Source: Thiohalocapsa sp. (GTDB taxonomy: Bacteria > Pseudomonadota > Gammaproteobacteria > Chromatiales > Chromatiaceae). Taken from it: 64,000 nucleotides of DNA. Within the stretch, counting starts at the first letter, position 1; each line of letters opens with the position of its first letter. Shown piece by piece: positions 8,759-18,916 of the stretch. Both the position numbers and the translations under genes were made by a program. The notes under the pieces were generated by a model. The model ran no database searches and was not told where the DNA came from. It was given only the letters and a program-made list of their open reading frames with translations. The DNA is taken from positions 1 through 64,000 of the forward strand of contig JAIPFF010000014.1 of NCBI GenBank assembly GCA_021736785.1, read 5' to 3'.

Positions 8759-10993
8759 ATGACGGCGAGCGCTGAAACGCCGGAATCGGTCCTGCGTCGA
8801 ACCTTCGGCTACCAGCACTTCCGCGGTGCCCAGCAGCAGATTATCGAGCGCGTTATTGGCGGCGGCGATGCGCTGGTTCTGATGCCGACCGGCGGCGGCA
8901 AGTCGCTTTGTTACCAGATCCCGGCGCTGCTGCGCGCGGGCACGGGTATTGTCGTCTCGCCGCTGATCGCGCTGATGCAGGACCAGGTCGACGCGCTGCG
9001 TCAACTCGGCGTGCGCGCCGCGTTCCTGAATTCGTCGCTGCCGCGGGATATGCAGATGCAGGTCGAGCAGGCGCTGCTCGCCGACGAGCTCGATCTGCTC
9101 TATGTGGCGCCGGAGCGTCTGCTGAGCGAGCGCTTTTTGACGCTGCTCGAGCGTGCGCCGACCGCGCTGTTCGCGATCGACGAGGCCCACTGCGTCTCCC
9201 AATGGGGGCACGACTTCCGCCCGGAGTACATGCAACTCAACGTGCTGCACGAGCGCTGGCCTTCGGTGCCGCGCATCGCGCTGACCGCGACCGCGGATGC
9301 GCCTACCCGCCGCGAGATCGTTTCGCGGCTCAAGCTCGAGACCGCCGAGCAGTTCGTCTCCAGCTTCGACCGGCCGAATATCCGCTATCGGATCGTCGAG
9401 AAGGAGCAGCCGCGCCGCCAACTGCTGACCTTTCTGCGACAGGAGCACTCCGGCGATGCCGGGATCGTCTACTGCCTGTCCCGGCGCAAGGTCGAGGAGA
9501 CGGCCGTTTTTCTGCGCGAGCAGGGCTTCGACGCGCTGCCCTACCACGCCGGACTCGACGCCGAGACGCGGCGCGCCCATCAAGCCGAGTTCCTGCGCGG
9601 CGAGGGCGTCATCGTCGTCGCGACAGTCGCCTTCGGCATGGGTATCGACAAGCCCGATGTGCGCTTTGTCGCGCACCTCGATCTGCCGAAAAGCGTCGAG
9701 GCCTACTACCAGGAAACCGGTCGCGCAGGCCGTGACGGGCTGCCCGCCGACGCTTGGCTGACCTACGGCCTCGGCGATGTCATGACGCTGCGCCGCCTGT
9801 TCGAGGCTTCCGATGCCGATGAGCAGCACAAGCGGGTGGAGCTGCACAAGCTCAATGCGCTGCTCGGCCTTTGCGAGACCACCGACTGCCGGCGCCGGGC
9901 CATGCTGCGCTATTTCGGCGAGGACATGGCCGAGCCCTGCGGCAATTGCGATACCTGCCTGACGCCGGTGGAGACCTGGGACGCCAGCGTCGCCGCGCAG
10001 AAAGCCATGTCGTGCATCTACCGCACCGGCCAGCGCTTCGGCGTCACCTACCTGGTCGATGTTCTGCTCGGCAAGGACAACGAGCGTATGCGCCGCTTCG
10101 GCCATGATCGGGTCAGCACCTTCGGTATCGGCAAGGACTTCAGTGCCGATCGGTGGAAGTCGGTCTATCGGCAATTGGTCGCGGCCGGTCTTGTGGCCGT
10201 CGATATCGAGGGCCACGGCGCGCTCAAGCTCACGGAGCGCAGCCGCGCCGTGCTGCGCGGCGAGGAGTCGATCCACCTGCGCCGGGATCCGGACCGCAAG
10301 CGGACCTCCTCCGCCCAGCGTGCTGCCCGTGCGGAGCCGATCCTGGACCCGGAGGCGCAGGGCCTCTGGGAACGTCTCAAGGCCTGCCGCAGTGCGCTCG
10401 CCAAGCGACTGAAACTGCCGCCTTACATGATCTTCGGCGATGTCACGCTGCGCGAGATGCTCACCTACCGCCCGCGCGGCGCCGAGGAGTTATTGGCGCT
10501 CTCGGGCGTCGGCGAGGTCAAGCTCGAGCGGTTCGGGGACGAGTTCCTGCAGGCGCTGGCCGAGCACGAATGGGAGCATGGCCGGCCCGACGACGTGCCG
10601 CCGGTTCCGGAGGCGGGGCCGCCTGTGCCGCCGAGCCCGGTTCGCGGGGGCACTGCGTCCGAGCGTGATCTGGGCCTCACCGCCAGCGTGCGCGAGACAA
10701 TCGGCCTGGTCCGCCAGGGCATCGGTGCGGAAGACATCGCGGCGCGGCGCGGCGTCAAGGTCGGCACGGTTTACAACCACCTGTCCCGCGGCATCGAAGA
10801 GGGCGAGCTGAGTCTGCAAGAGGCGATCGCGCTGCCGCCGGCGGAGATCGACGCCATCGAGCAGGCCTTCGCCATGCTGGCGCCGGACTCGCCCTATACG
10901 CTGAAGCCGGTCTTCGACGCCCTCGGGGGCAAGTACGAATACGGTGTCTTGCGCTGCGTGCGCGCGGCCATGGAGATGGGCGCGGACCACTAA
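8759..10993 (+). CDS. recQ: ATP-dependent DNA helicase RecQ
   Basis: 744-residue RecQ helicase, unwinding DNA 3'-5' in recombinational repair. Walker A is [11 protein letters not shown] (residues 43-53) and the DEAH box is at 141-144 in [12 protein letters not shown]. Motif [12 protein letters not shown] is present. The zinc-binding RQC cysteines (CRRRAML then CGNCDTC) are intact, followed by a winged helix and an HRDC domain (about 530-600). A C-terminal helix-turn-helix (HTH_40-like, [20 protein letters not shown]) makes it longer than E. coli RecQ (about 610 residues), a layout known in many bacterial RecQs. GAGGAG precedes the ATG. Confidence 0.95.
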   Translation: MTASAETPESVLRRTFGYQHFRGAQQQIIERVIGGGDALVLMPTGGGKSLCYQIPALLRAGTGIVVSPLIALMQDQVDALRQLGVRAAFLNSSLPRDMQMQVEQALLADELDLLYVAPERLLSERFLTLLERAPTALFAIDEAHCVSQWGHDFRPEYMQLNVLHERWPSVPRIALTATADAPTRREIVSRLKLETAEQFVSSFDRPNIRYRIVEKEQPRRQLLTFLRQEHSGDAGIVYCLSRRKVEETAVFLREQGFDALPYHAGLDAETRRAHQAEFLRGEGVIVVATVAFGMGIDKPDVRFVAHLDLPKSVEAYYQETGRAGRDGLPADAWLTYGLGDVMTLRRLFEASDADEQHKRVELHKLNALLGLCETTDCRRRAMLRYFGEDMAEPCGNCDTCLTPVETWDASVAAQKAMSCIYRTGQRFGVTYLVDVLLGKDNERMRRFGHDRVSTFGIGKDFSADRWKSVYRQLVAAGLVAVDIEGHGALKLTERSRAVLRGEESIHLRRDPDRKRTSSAQRAARAEPILDPEAQGLWERLKACRSALAKRLKLPPYMIFGDVTLREMLTYRPRGAEELLALSGVGEVKLERFGDEFLQALAEHEWEHGRPDDVPPVPEAGPPVPPSPVRGGTASERDLGLTASVRETIGLVRQGIGAEDIAARRGVKVGTVYNHLSRGIEEGELSLQEAIALPPAEIDAIEQAFAMLAPDSPYTLKPVFDALGGKYEYGVLRCVRAAMEMGADH

Positions 10994-11002
10994 CCTACAA
11001 TG

Positions 11003-11019
11003 CGCGGGCAGCGCCCGCG
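11003..11019 (+). terminator. GC stem-loop just after recQ
   Basis: A perfect 7-bp stem CGCGGGC / GCCCGCG with a 3-base loop starts 10 bases after the recQ stop. There is no T-run, so it could be a weak or factor-assisted end signal or just GC-rich chance. Confidence 0.25.
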
Positions 11020-11279
11020 AGCGCTACGCGCCGCCGGCCGGTTGACATGCGCTCGCCGATCCGTTGTTCGGACGTTGGCAGGGCGGTGTTCGGGACCGCG
11101 GGGCCTGCATTCCGGGCGCATCAATGCGCCGATGCCGCGGCCACGGCGTGACGCTACCCGCTCGACGGCGGTCCGGATTCCCGTTATCGTCCAGCCCGCT
11201 GCAGGATCGAAGATCCCGACGCGCCTGCCACGACAGGGCGCGCGCACTCATACTCCCCGATGAAAGGACGGAGACAACG

Positions 11280-11387
11280 ATGCCGCTCAATCTGCCCGGT
11301 GAAGTCTGGACGATGCTGATCATCCTCGGCGTCTTCCTGCTGCTGCCGCTGATCATTATCTACATCGCCTACCGCATGATCCGCTGA
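11280..11387 (+). CDS. 35-residue single-span membrane peptide
   Basis: A short gene MPLNLPGEVWTMLIILGVF... with one long hydrophobic helix (about residues 11-31) ending in RMIR, the positive-inside signature of a C-tail facing the cytoplasm. GGACGGAGA lies about 6-10 bases before the ATG, which is strong support for translation despite the size. It stands alone between recQ and the CopB-type ATPase. I do not recognise a named family; single-span peptides of this size often modulate a larger membrane complex, but that is speculation here. Confidence 0.6.
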   Translation: MPLNLPGEVWTMLIILGVFLLLPLIIIYIAYRMIR

Positions 11388-11509
11388 TCCCTGCCGGGCG
11401 CCGTCGGGGACCGCCGCAGACCCGACCCGGTGATGCGGCGACAGCCCGACCGACGCAGCGCCCTCGGCACTGTTTTCTGCGCTGGCCTGTTGTTTGCTTT
11501 GAAGAGTGC

Positions 11510-13669
11510 ATGAATGAGCATGCATCCAGACCCGAGCAGCCGTCGCGCCATCCGAACAAATCCGGTTCGAGCCGCGATGAACGTAACGCCGAGCATCGCG
11601 ACGCGCCGTCCGGCGAGGGAAGCCGCGCGCGGCGGCAGCCCGACGCAGATCAAGGGCATGGTCGCGACCGGGACCATGGCCATGACCATGACGACGGGCA
11701 AGGTCACGACGGCCATCACCAAGCAATGATCGCCGATTTCCGCCGGCGCTTCTGGGTCACGCTGGCGCTGACGCTTCCGGTGCTCGTGCTTTCGCCGACG
11801 CTGCAGGGCTGGCTCGGTTTCAGCGTCGAGTTTCCGGGGCGCATGTGGGCGCTGCTCGCTCTTGCCACACTGATCTATTTCTACGGCGGCTGGCCGTTCC
11901 TGAAGGGGCTGGCCTCCGAACTGTCGGACCGTCGGCCGGGCATGATGACGCTGATCGCGGTCGCCATTTCGGTGGCCTGGGGGTACAGCGCGGCCGTGGT
12001 CTTGGGGGTGCCGGGCAAGGTCTTCTTCTGGGAACTGGCGACCTTGATTCTGGTGATGCTCGCGGGTCACTGGATCGAGATGCGCTCCGTCGCCGGTGCC
12101 TCGCGGGCACTTGAGTCGCTGGCCGAGCTGATGCCGTCGCAGGCGCGCCGCATCGATGAATCCGGAGAGATGCAGATGGTCGCGGTGGCCGAGCTGTCCA
12201 CCGGCGACCGGGTGATGGTGCGCCCGGGCGAGCGCATCCCGGCGGACGCGGAGATCGTCGAAGGCGCGAGCGAGCTGGATCAGTCCATGGTCACCGGCGA
12301 GACGCGGCCGAAGGAGGTCGCGGCGGGCGACTCCGTCATCGCCGGTACCGTCAACGGCTCCGGCGCGCTGACGCTGTCCGTCGAGAAGACCGGTGACGAC
12401 AGCTATCTGTCCCAAGTCATGCGCATGGTGCGCGAGGCGCAGCAAAGCCGCTCGCGCAGTCAAAAGCTTGCCGATCGGGCCGCCTTCTGGCTGACGATCA
12501 TCGCATTGTCGGTCGGCGCCGTGACGCTGGTGACTTGGCTGACACTCGGGCAGGAGTTCGTCTACGCCCTCGAGCGCTCGGTGACGGTCATGGTCATTAC
12601 CTGCCCGCACGCGCTCGGACTGGCGGTGCCGCTGGTGGTGGCCGTCTCCACCGGACTCGCGGCGACGTCCGGGCTGTTGATCCGAGACCGCGGCGCCTTC
12701 GAGCAGGCGCGCTTGCTCGACGTCGTCGTCTTCGACAAGACCGGCACCCTGACCGAGGGCCGCTTCGCTGTCAGCGACGTGATTCCGTTCGCGTCCGCCG
12801 GCACGGATGCGCAGACGCTGCTGCGTCTGGCCGCGGCGGTGGAGCGGGGCTCGGAGCATCCGATCGCCCGCGGCATCGAAGACCGTGCGGCCGAGGACGG
12901 GATCGACGTGCCGCAGGCGGAGGGCTTCGAGGCCCTGTCGGGGCGTGGCGCCAAGGCCGAGGTCGAAGGCGACGAGATCTTGCTGCTGTCCCCCGGCGGC
13001 TTGAAGGCCGAGGGCATCGGCGCCGACAATGCGGATGCGAACGCCGCGTTGGAGGCAGGCAAGACGGTAATCTTCGTCGTGCGCGGCGGGGAAGCAATCG
13101 GCGCCGTGGCCCTCGATGATGTCGTTCGCGACAGCGCCCGGCAAGCGGTTACAAGCCTGCGCGAGCTCGGGATTCGCTGCGTCCTGCTGACCGGCGATAA
13201 CCGTGCCGTCGCCGAGCGTGTGGCCCGAGAACTGGGCATCGACGAGGTCCGCGCCGAGGTGCTGCCGGACGAGAAAGCGCAAGTGATCGAGGACATCCGC
13301 GCCGAGCACGGGCGGGTCGCGATGGTCGGCGACGGCATCAACGACGCGCCGGCGCTGGCCGCCGCGGACATCGGCATCGCGATCGGTGCCGGGACCGATG
13401 TCGCCCAGGAAGCGGCCGACTTGGTGTTGGTGCACGACGACCCGGCCGATGTGGCGAAGGCCATCGCGCTGGCGGGGGTCGTGTACCGGAAGATGCTGCA
13501 GAACCTGGCTTGGGCGACCGGCTACAACGTCGTCGCGATCCCGCTGGCTGCCGGCGTCGCGATTCCTTGGGGGTTGACGCTGAGTCCCGCGGGGGGCGCC
13601 GTGCTGATGTCGTTGTCCACCGTCATCGTCGCCGTGAATGCGCGGTTGTTGAAGATGCCGAAAGGCTAG
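11510..13669 (+). CDS. CopB-type heavy-metal P1B ATPase
   Basis: 719-residue metal efflux ATPase. The cytoplasmic N terminus has no Cys-type metal domain but a His/Asp/Gly-rich tail (residues 49-70, many HGHDHD-like steps), as in CopB. The membrane metal site is CPH (365-367, ITCPHALGLAVP) rather than CPC, the P1B-3 class associated with Cu(II)/Ag(I). The actuator TGE is at 262-264, the phosphorylated Asp is D409 in FDKTGTLTEG, and the hinge is GDGINDAPALAAADIG. It probably exports copper or silver to the periplasm. No metal regulator is adjacent. The N-terminal codons overlap low-complexity DNA, so the start may be slightly further in. Confidence 0.88.
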   Translation: MNEHASRPEQPSRHPNKSGSSRDERNAEHRDAPSGEGSRARRQPDADQGHGRDRDHGHDHDDGQGHDGHHQAMIADFRRRFWVTLALTLPVLVLSPTLQGWLGFSVEFPGRMWALLALATLIYFYGGWPFLKGLASELSDRRPGMMTLIAVAISVAWGYSAAVVLGVPGKVFFWELATLILVMLAGHWIEMRSVAGASRALESLAELMPSQARRIDESGEMQMVAVAELSTGDRVMVRPGERIPADAEIVEGASELDQSMVTGETRPKEVAAGDSVIAGTVNGSGALTLSVEKTGDDSYLSQVMRMVREAQQSRSRSQKLADRAAFWLTIIALSVGAVTLVTWLTLGQEFVYALERSVTVMVITCPHALGLAVPLVVAVSTGLAATSGLLIRDRGAFEQARLLDVVVFDKTGTLTEGRFAVSDVIPFASAGTDAQTLLRLAAAVERGSEHPIARGIEDRAAEDGIDVPQAEGFEALSGRGAKAEVEGDEILLLSPGGLKAEGIGADNADANAALEAGKTVIFVVRGGEAIGAVALDDVVRDSARQAVTSLRELGIRCVLLTGDNRAVAERVARELGIDEVRAEVLPDEKAQVIEDIRAEHGRVAMVGDGINDAPALAAADIGIAIGAGTDVAQEAADLVLVHDDPADVAKAIALAGVVYRKMLQNLAWATGYNVVAIPLAAGVAIPWGLTLSPAGGAVLMSLSTVIVAVNARLLKMPKG

Positions 13670-13816
13670 GGAAGCGCTGGAATCGTCGGCGCTCGCTCGG
13701 GCGGCGGCATGCATGCACCGCCGCCGGGCATCGGCAAGACGGACACTCTTGAGCGCCCGCCGCGCGGGTTGAAATGCCCCCCCGGCGATGGTTCAAATGT
13801 ACCGCTCACCTTGCAC

Positions 13817-13844
13817 AAAAAAACGCCCGGCGGATGCCGGGCGT
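13817..13844 (-). terminator. rho-independent terminator of sodB
   Basis: Perfect 9-bp stem ACGCCCGGC / GCCGGGCGT with a GGAT loop. The + strand A-run at 13817-13823 gives seven Ts after the stem on the minus strand. It lies 60 bases after the sodB stop, in the gap between convergent genes. Confidence 0.85.
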
Positions 13845-13903
13845 CTTGGCTCGAGACGGGCCGCCCCCCTTGCGGGGCGCCGATCTCGCTACCGGCCTGC
13901 CTA

Positions 13904-14482
13904 TCAGCCTGCGAAGTTGGCTGCGACGAAGTCCCAGTTGACCTTGTCCCAGATGGCTTCCAGATACTTGGGACGGGCGTTGCGATAGTCGATGTAGTAG
14001 GCGTGCTCCCAGACATCGATGGTCAACAGCGGGGTCTTGCCATCGGCAACCGGCGTCGCGGCGTTGGACGTGTTGACGATCTCGACGCCGTCGCCGTCCT
14101 TCACCAGCCAGGTCCAGCCGGAGCCGAAGTTCGTGGCCGCGGACTGGCTGAACTGCTTCTTGAACTCGTCGAAGGAGCCGAATTTGGCATTGATGGCGTC
14201 GGCCAGCGCGCCGCTCGGCTCGCCGCCCCCATTCGGGCTGAGGCAGTTCCAGTAAAACGTGTGGTTCCAGACTTGGGCCGCGTTGTTGAAGATGCCGCCC
14301 GAGGACTTCTTGACGATGTCTTCCAGAGACATGTTCTCGAACTCGGTGCCGGGGACCAGGTTATTCAGGTTATTGACGTAGGTCTGGTGATGCTTTCCGT
14401 AGTGGAAGTCGATGGTCTCGGCGGAGATCACCGGCTCCAGGGCGTTCTTCTCGTACGGAAGCGGCGGCAGTTCGTGGGCCAT
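13904..14482 (-). CDS. sodB: iron superoxide dismutase
   Basis: 192-residue Fe/Mn-superfamily superoxide dismutase converting superoxide to oxygen and peroxide in the cytoplasm. Metal ligands are seen as His in HYGKHHQTY, His in [10 protein letters not shown], and Asp/His in [13 protein letters not shown]. The [13 protein letters not shown] stretch is the usual iron-type signature. The ATG at 14482 ([12 protein letters not shown]) follows AGGAG; upstream in-frame sequence is not conserved-looking. It is monocistronic with a strong terminator. Confidence 0.95.
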   Translation of the reverse strand: MAHELPPLPYEKNALEPVISAETIDFHYGKHHQTYVNNLNNLVPGTEFENMSLEDIVKKSSGGIFNNAAQVWNHTFYWNCLSPNGGGEPSGALADAINAKFGSFDEFKKQFSQSAATNFGSGWTWLVKDGDGVEIVNTSNAATPVADGKTPLLTIDVWEHAYYIDYRNARPKYLEAIWDKVNWDFVAANFAG

Positions 14483-14746
14483 GGCTAGACTCCTGTGTGC
14501 TCGTTGGGGTTGGCGTTCGGGACAGGAAATTGATGCCCGCCCCATGGGATCTCAAGGTGCCTATCGACAATCGCGGCAACGATCGCGGGGCCGTCGGGCC
14601 GACTCGGCCGGCCGAAATGACCCCCCGCCGGCCAAAATGCACCGCGCGATCGGTATCGGTCGACATGCGGGACCGCTTTGCAGCCGCGATGGCCTCTGTG
14701 TGACGATCAGGCCCATGCAAGTGCCCGGCCATGGAGCGATCCACCG

Positions 14747-16417
14747 TTGAATCCCATCGAGCTCAGTCTCTTCGTCAGCCGTCTGGAAGCCATCTGCGAC
14801 GAGATGGGCGCGGTGCTGCGCAATGCGGCGTTGTCGCCGAACATCCGCGATCGGTTGGATTTTTCCTGCGCCGTGTTCGATGCCGGCGGCGGACTCTGTG
14901 CGCAGGCCGCGCATATCCCGGTCCATTTGGGAAGTATGGCCTTTGCAATGGCCGATCTGGTCGCGCGGCTCGACTGGGCCGACGGCGACATGGCGATCGT
15001 CAACGACCCCTACCTCGGCGGTACCCATCTGCCCGATGTGACCGTGATCGCCCCGGTCTTCACCGGAGGCAGACTCGCCGCGTTTGTCGTCAATCGCGCG
15101 CACCATGCCGATATCGGCGCGTCGTCGCCGGGCTCGATGCCGATTTCGCGAACGCTCGACGAGGAAGGCGTCGTCATCGAGCCGCGGCTGCTGGTGCGCG
15201 GCGGTCGCCTGGACGAAGCGGTATTGCGAGCGGTCACCGGCCGAACCCGCAGCCCGGAGCATGCCGGCGGCGATTTTTTTGCGCAGGTCAGCGCAAACCG
15301 GGCCGGACGCGAGCGCCTGGCGGGGCTGATTAACGGCATGGGCGGCCCGGACTTCGACGCCGGTCTGATCGCGCTGAACGACTACGCCGAGCGGCTGGCT
15401 CGTTCGGCACTGGCGCAAATCCCGCGCGGCAGCTACCGTTTCACCGACTATATGGACGACGACGGGCAAGGCGCCCGCGACATTCCCATCAGTGTGACGC
15501 TGCGAGTCGAAGACGACGGCATCGACTGCGATTTCACGGGTACCGCCGCGCAGGTCGAGGGCAACATCAATTGCCCGCTGGCGGTGGCCGCCGCGGCGGT
15601 GTTTTACTGCTTCCGCTGCCTGATGCCGCCGCAGACGCCGGCTTGTGCCGGGGCGTTGCGTCCGATCCGCCTGCGTGCCCCGGAGGCCTGCCTGCTCAAT
15701 GCCCGCCGGCCGGCCGCGGTCGCGGCCGGCAATGTGGAGACGAGCACGCGCATCGTCGACGTGATCCTCGGGGCCTTGGCGCAAACTTTGAAGGACCGTA
15801 TTCCCGCCGCGAGCCACGGCAGCATGAACAATCTGGCCATCGGCGGCTATCGCGACGGCGGGGCGGGCCGCGACGCCTGGGACTATTACGAGACCATCGG
15901 GGGAGGCATGGGCGCCGGTCCGGCCGGCGGGGGACTGTCCGGTGTGCAGACCCATATGACCAACACGCTGAACACGCCGATCGAGGTCATCGAATCACGA
16001 TTTCCGCTGCGCGTCTCCCGCTACGGGCTCCGTCGCGGCTCGGGCGGCAACGGCAGTCGTCCCGGTGGCGATGGCTTGGTGCGTGAATTCGAGTGCCTGG
16101 AGCCGGCGCAGGCGACGCTGATCGGCGAGCGCCGTTTGCGTGCGCCGTGGGGCCTCGCCGGCGGCAGCCCCGGCGCTTGCGGTGCGCAGTGGCTCAACGG
16201 CCGCCCGCTGCCGGGCAAGGTGACGCTGGCGCTGGCGCCGGGGGATCGGCTGCGGATCGAGACACCGGGCGGCGGCGGCTGGGGCGTTTCGGCTCGCGTC
16301 GATACGAGCGGCAGCGCCGCCGCGAGCGCGCAACCCCACGCCGAAGCCGAAGCCGAAAGCAGCGCCGAGGCGGCTGCCGGGTACGGCCGTGCCGAAGAAG
16401 TGACGATTGGGAGCTGA
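14747..16417 (+). CDS. hydantoinase B/oxoprolinase-type (HyuB) protein
   Basis: About 556 residues, full length for HyuB, the large subunit of ATP-dependent N-methylhydantoin or 5-oxoproline hydrolases. Family signatures visible: [29 protein letters not shown] (read as [12 protein letters not shown]), [25 protein letters not shown] and the C-terminal PGGGGWG. The start is taken as TTG at 14747 (LNPIELS), with GGAG about 11 bases upstream; the alternative at 14678 adds an unconserved N terminus. The C-terminal tail after PGGGGWG is a low-complexity Ala/Glu run. No HyuA partner lies next to it. Its stop is 2 bases before the following ATG. Confidence 0.85.
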   Translation: MNPIELSLFVSRLEAICDEMGAVLRNAALSPNIRDRLDFSCAVFDAGGGLCAQAAHIPVHLGSMAFAMADLVARLDWADGDMAIVNDPYLGGTHLPDVTVIAPVFTGGRLAAFVVNRAHHADIGASSPGSMPISRTLDEEGVVIEPRLLVRGGRLDEAVLRAVTGRTRSPEHAGGDFFAQVSANRAGRERLAGLINGMGGPDFDAGLIALNDYAERLARSALAQIPRGSYRFTDYMDDDGQGARDIPISVTLRVEDDGIDCDFTGTAAQVEGNINCPLAVAAAAVFYCFRCLMPPQTPACAGALRPIRLRAPEACLLNARRPAAVAAGNVETSTRIVDVILGALAQTLKDRIPAASHGSMNNLAIGGYRDGGAGRDAWDYYETIGGGMGAGPAGGGLSGVQTHMTNTLNTPIEVIESRFPLRVSRYGLRRGSGGNGSRPGGDGLVREFECLEPAQATLIGERRLRAPWGLAGGSPGACGAQWLNGRPLPGKVTLALAPGDRLRIETPGGGGWGVSARVDTSGSAAASAQPHAEAEAESSAEAAAGYGRAEEVTIGS

Positions 16418-16419
16418 CT

Positions 16420-18207
16420 ATGTGCGGAATCTGCGGCGAGCTGCGCCTGGACGGGATGCCTGCCGATCTGACGGCGGTCTCGCGGATGATGAGCAAGCTG
16501 GACCGGCGCGGGCCGGATCACGGCGGCAGCTACAGCGACGGGCCTCTCGGCTTCGGCCATCGGCGCCTTTCCATCATCGATCTGTCGGTGCGCTCGAGCC
16601 AGCCGATGCTGGATCAGGGGCTCGGTCTCGCGCTCGTGTTCAACGGCACCATCTACAACTATCCCGAACTGCGCAGGGAGCTGCAGGGGATGGGCTATAC
16701 CTTTTTCTCCGACGGTGACACCGAGGTCATTCTGAAGGCCTGGCACGCTTGGCGCGAGGACTGTGTTGCCCGGCTCCACGGCATGTTCGCGTTTGCCGTC
16801 TGGGATGCCAACGCCAAGGTCCTGTTCATGGCGCGGGACCGCTTCGGCATCAAACCGCTTTACTGGACAGAAAGCGGCGAGCGGCTGCGCTTTGCGTCGA
16901 CCACCCAGGCCCTGCTGGCGGCGGGCGGCGTCGACACGTCGATCGACCCGGTCGCGCTGCACAATCTGTTTACATTGCATGCGGTGGTGCCGGCGCCGCG
17001 CACCGTGCTTGCCGGCGTGCGCAAGCTCAAGCCCGCCCATTGGCTGCGCATCGACGCCGACGGTCGCCGCACCGAGCGCGCCTATTGGCATCTGAACGCC
17101 ACCCGGCCGGCGGAGCCGATGTCCGACGGCGACTGGATCGACGCAATCCACGACGCGCTGCAGACGGCCGTGCGCAAGCGCAGGGAGATCGCCGACGTGC
17201 CCGTCGGCGTGCTGCTCTCCGGCGGGCTCGATTCCAGCCTGCTGGTGGCGCTGCTGGCCGAGAACGGCGTTGCCGACCTGCATACCTTCTCGGTCGGCTT
17301 CGAGGATACGCCGGAGGAGTCCGGCAGCGAGTTCGAGTATTCGACGCCGGTCGCCGAACGCTACGGCACCAGGCATCATCGCTTCCGGGTGCCGAATGCC
17401 GAGGTGCTGGCACGCCTGCCCGAGGCCGTCGACGCCATGACCGAGCCCATGTTCGGCCAAGACGCGGTGGCGTTCTATCTGCTCGGCGAGCAAGTCTCGC
17501 GCGAGATCAAGGTGGTGCAGTCGGGGCAGGGCGCCGATGAGGTCTTCGGCGGCTATTTCTGGTATCCGCGCATCGCGGCGGAGAGCGCCGGCAGTCCCTT
17601 GGAGCGGCTGCGAAAGCACTACTTCGACCGCGACCACGACGAGTATCTCCGCTTGGTCACCGAGCACTACGGCGGCGAGGACCACACCGGCGCCTACATC
17701 GCCGAGCGTCTGGCCGAGCCCCTGGCCGACGAGCTCATCGACGCAGTTCTGCGCCTGGATGTCACGACACTGATCGTCGACGATCCGGTCAAGCGCGTGG
17801 ACAATATGACGATGGCCTGGGGGCTGGAGGCGCGGGTGCCGTTTCTGGACCACAACCTGGTCGAGATCGCCGCCCGCTGCCCGCCCGAGCTGCGGCTGCG
17901 CGACGGCGGCAAGTATCCTCTCAAGGCCATGGCCAGAGGTCGGCTGCCGGACAGCGTCATCGATCGGCCGAAGGGCTACTTCCCGATGCCGGCGCTGAAG
18001 TATGTCCGCGGTCCGTTTCTGCGCTTCATGCGCGACATCCTCGATTCCGACGCCTGCCGGCAGCGCGGCATCTATCGGCGCGATTATGTCGATATGCTGT
18101 CGGCGGCACCCGACGAGCACCACACCCGCATCCATGGCAGCAAGCTCTGGCACCTGGCGTTGCTCGAGCTCTGGCTTCAGCGCAACGTGGACAATGCCGG
18201 GAGCTGA
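16420..18207 (+). CDS. asparagine-synthetase-like amidotransferase, N-acetylglutaminylglutamine type
   Basis: 595-residue enzyme with an N-terminal class-II glutamine amidotransferase (catalytic Cys2 in MCGICGEL, FNGTIYNY, RDRFGIKPLYW) and a C-terminal asparagine-synthetase domain with the PPi loop SGGLDSS at residue 267. The stretches MTEPMFGQDAVAFYLL and VVQSGQGADEVFGGY are, from memory, typical of the amidotransferase that makes the osmolyte N-acetylglutaminylglutamine amide rather than of AsnB. GGGAG precedes the ATG, and only 2 bases separate it from the HyuB stop. The GNAT-ligase partner normally found beside this enzyme is not in the window. Confidence 0.8.
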   Translation: MCGICGELRLDGMPADLTAVSRMMSKLDRRGPDHGGSYSDGPLGFGHRRLSIIDLSVRSSQPMLDQGLGLALVFNGTIYNYPELRRELQGMGYTFFSDGDTEVILKAWHAWREDCVARLHGMFAFAVWDANAKVLFMARDRFGIKPLYWTESGERLRFASTTQALLAAGGVDTSIDPVALHNLFTLHAVVPAPRTVLAGVRKLKPAHWLRIDADGRRTERAYWHLNATRPAEPMSDGDWIDAIHDALQTAVRKRREIADVPVGVLLSGGLDSSLLVALLAENGVADLHTFSVGFEDTPEESGSEFEYSTPVAERYGTRHHRFRVPNAEVLARLPEAVDAMTEPMFGQDAVAFYLLGEQVSREIKVVQSGQGADEVFGGYFWYPRIAAESAGSPLERLRKHYFDRDHDEYLRLVTEHYGGEDHTGAYIAERLAEPLADELIDAVLRLDVTTLIVDDPVKRVDNMTMAWGLEARVPFLDHNLVEIAARCPPELRLRDGGKYPLKAMARGRLPDSVIDRPKGYFPMPALKYVRGPFLRFMRDILDSDACRQRGIYRRDYVDMLSAAPDEHHTRIHGSKLWHLALLELWLQRNVDNAGS

Positions 18208-18363
18208 CGGCGTGCGTGGTCGGTCGCCGCACGCTCTGCCGGCGCCCGGCAAGGCGTTTGGCAGCGAACGGGCGCCGACCGAAGATTCGCATTGACTTGA
18301 TAAGCGCGGGCGTCAACCCGAGATCAGCGGCACTGCTCAAACCAGCTATATCGAGGTATCCCG

Positions 18364-18705
18364 ATGGACGTGATCGAGCGCATCGACCAGCAGGTCAAAA
18401 ACAACCCGGTGGTCATCTATATGAAGGGCACGCCGCAAATGCCGCAATGCGGCTTCTCGATGCGCGCGGCGCAAGCGCTGGGCGACGCCGGTGTACCCTT
18501 TGCTTACGTGAACGTGCTGCAGGATCCCGAGATCTTCGAGAACCTGCCGCGTTATGCCGACTGGCCGACATTTCCCCAGATCTATATCGACGGCGAGCTG
18601 GTCGGCGGCTGCGACATCACGCTCGAGCTGCACGCCAGCGGAGAGCTGAAAAAGATGATGGAGGGCGCCGCCTCCAAGAGCGAGCAAGGTGGCGCCACCG
18701 CCTGA
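18364..18705 (+). CDS. grxD: monothiol glutaredoxin
   Basis: 113-residue CGFS glutaredoxin, which with glutathione binds and transfers [2Fe-2S] clusters. The motif is MPQCGFSMRA, preceded by the conserved VVIYMKGTP, with the WPTFPQIYIDGELVGG glutathione-binding stretch. The ATG follows GAGGTAT. It is a stand-alone gene convergent with rnt. The C-terminal tail (SKSEQGGATA) is slightly extended. Confidence 0.95.
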   Translation: MDVIERIDQQVKNNPVVIYMKGTPQMPQCGFSMRAAQALGDAGVPFAYVNVLQDPEIFENLPRYADWPTFPQIYIDGELVGGCDITLELHASGELKKMMEGAASKSEQGGATA

Positions 18706-18916
18706 GCTGTGGCTGCATCCGGGGCGCCGACAACGTCGATGCACGGGTCGCGCGTTCCGGATCGGCAGTGGCCGGTGTGTGCGAGGGCTCGAAACGGGGC
18801 CGCGCCGCATCGAAGCCGTCCGCCGCCGTGACTCCACCGCCCCCCGCCTGCCGACTCGCGTCCAGCCCCCGCCGCCCCGCACCGCCGCGCTGCGGCCGAG
18901 GCGAGGAGGAAGTACC

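Noticed and set aside
11369-13714. 781-codon open frame antisense to the copper ATPase
   Set aside because: The product is a low-complexity His/Arg/Gln-rich string with no recognisable domain, while the sense frame has all P-type ATPase motifs. Long antisense frames are common in GC-rich genes.
13782-13810. tRNA-like T-arm text (GGTTCAAAT)
   Set aside because: No acceptor, D or anticodon stems can be built around it.
16021-18252. 743-codon open frame antisense to the amidotransferase
   Set aside because: Composition-driven shadow; the + strand protein has intact catalytic motifs throughout.
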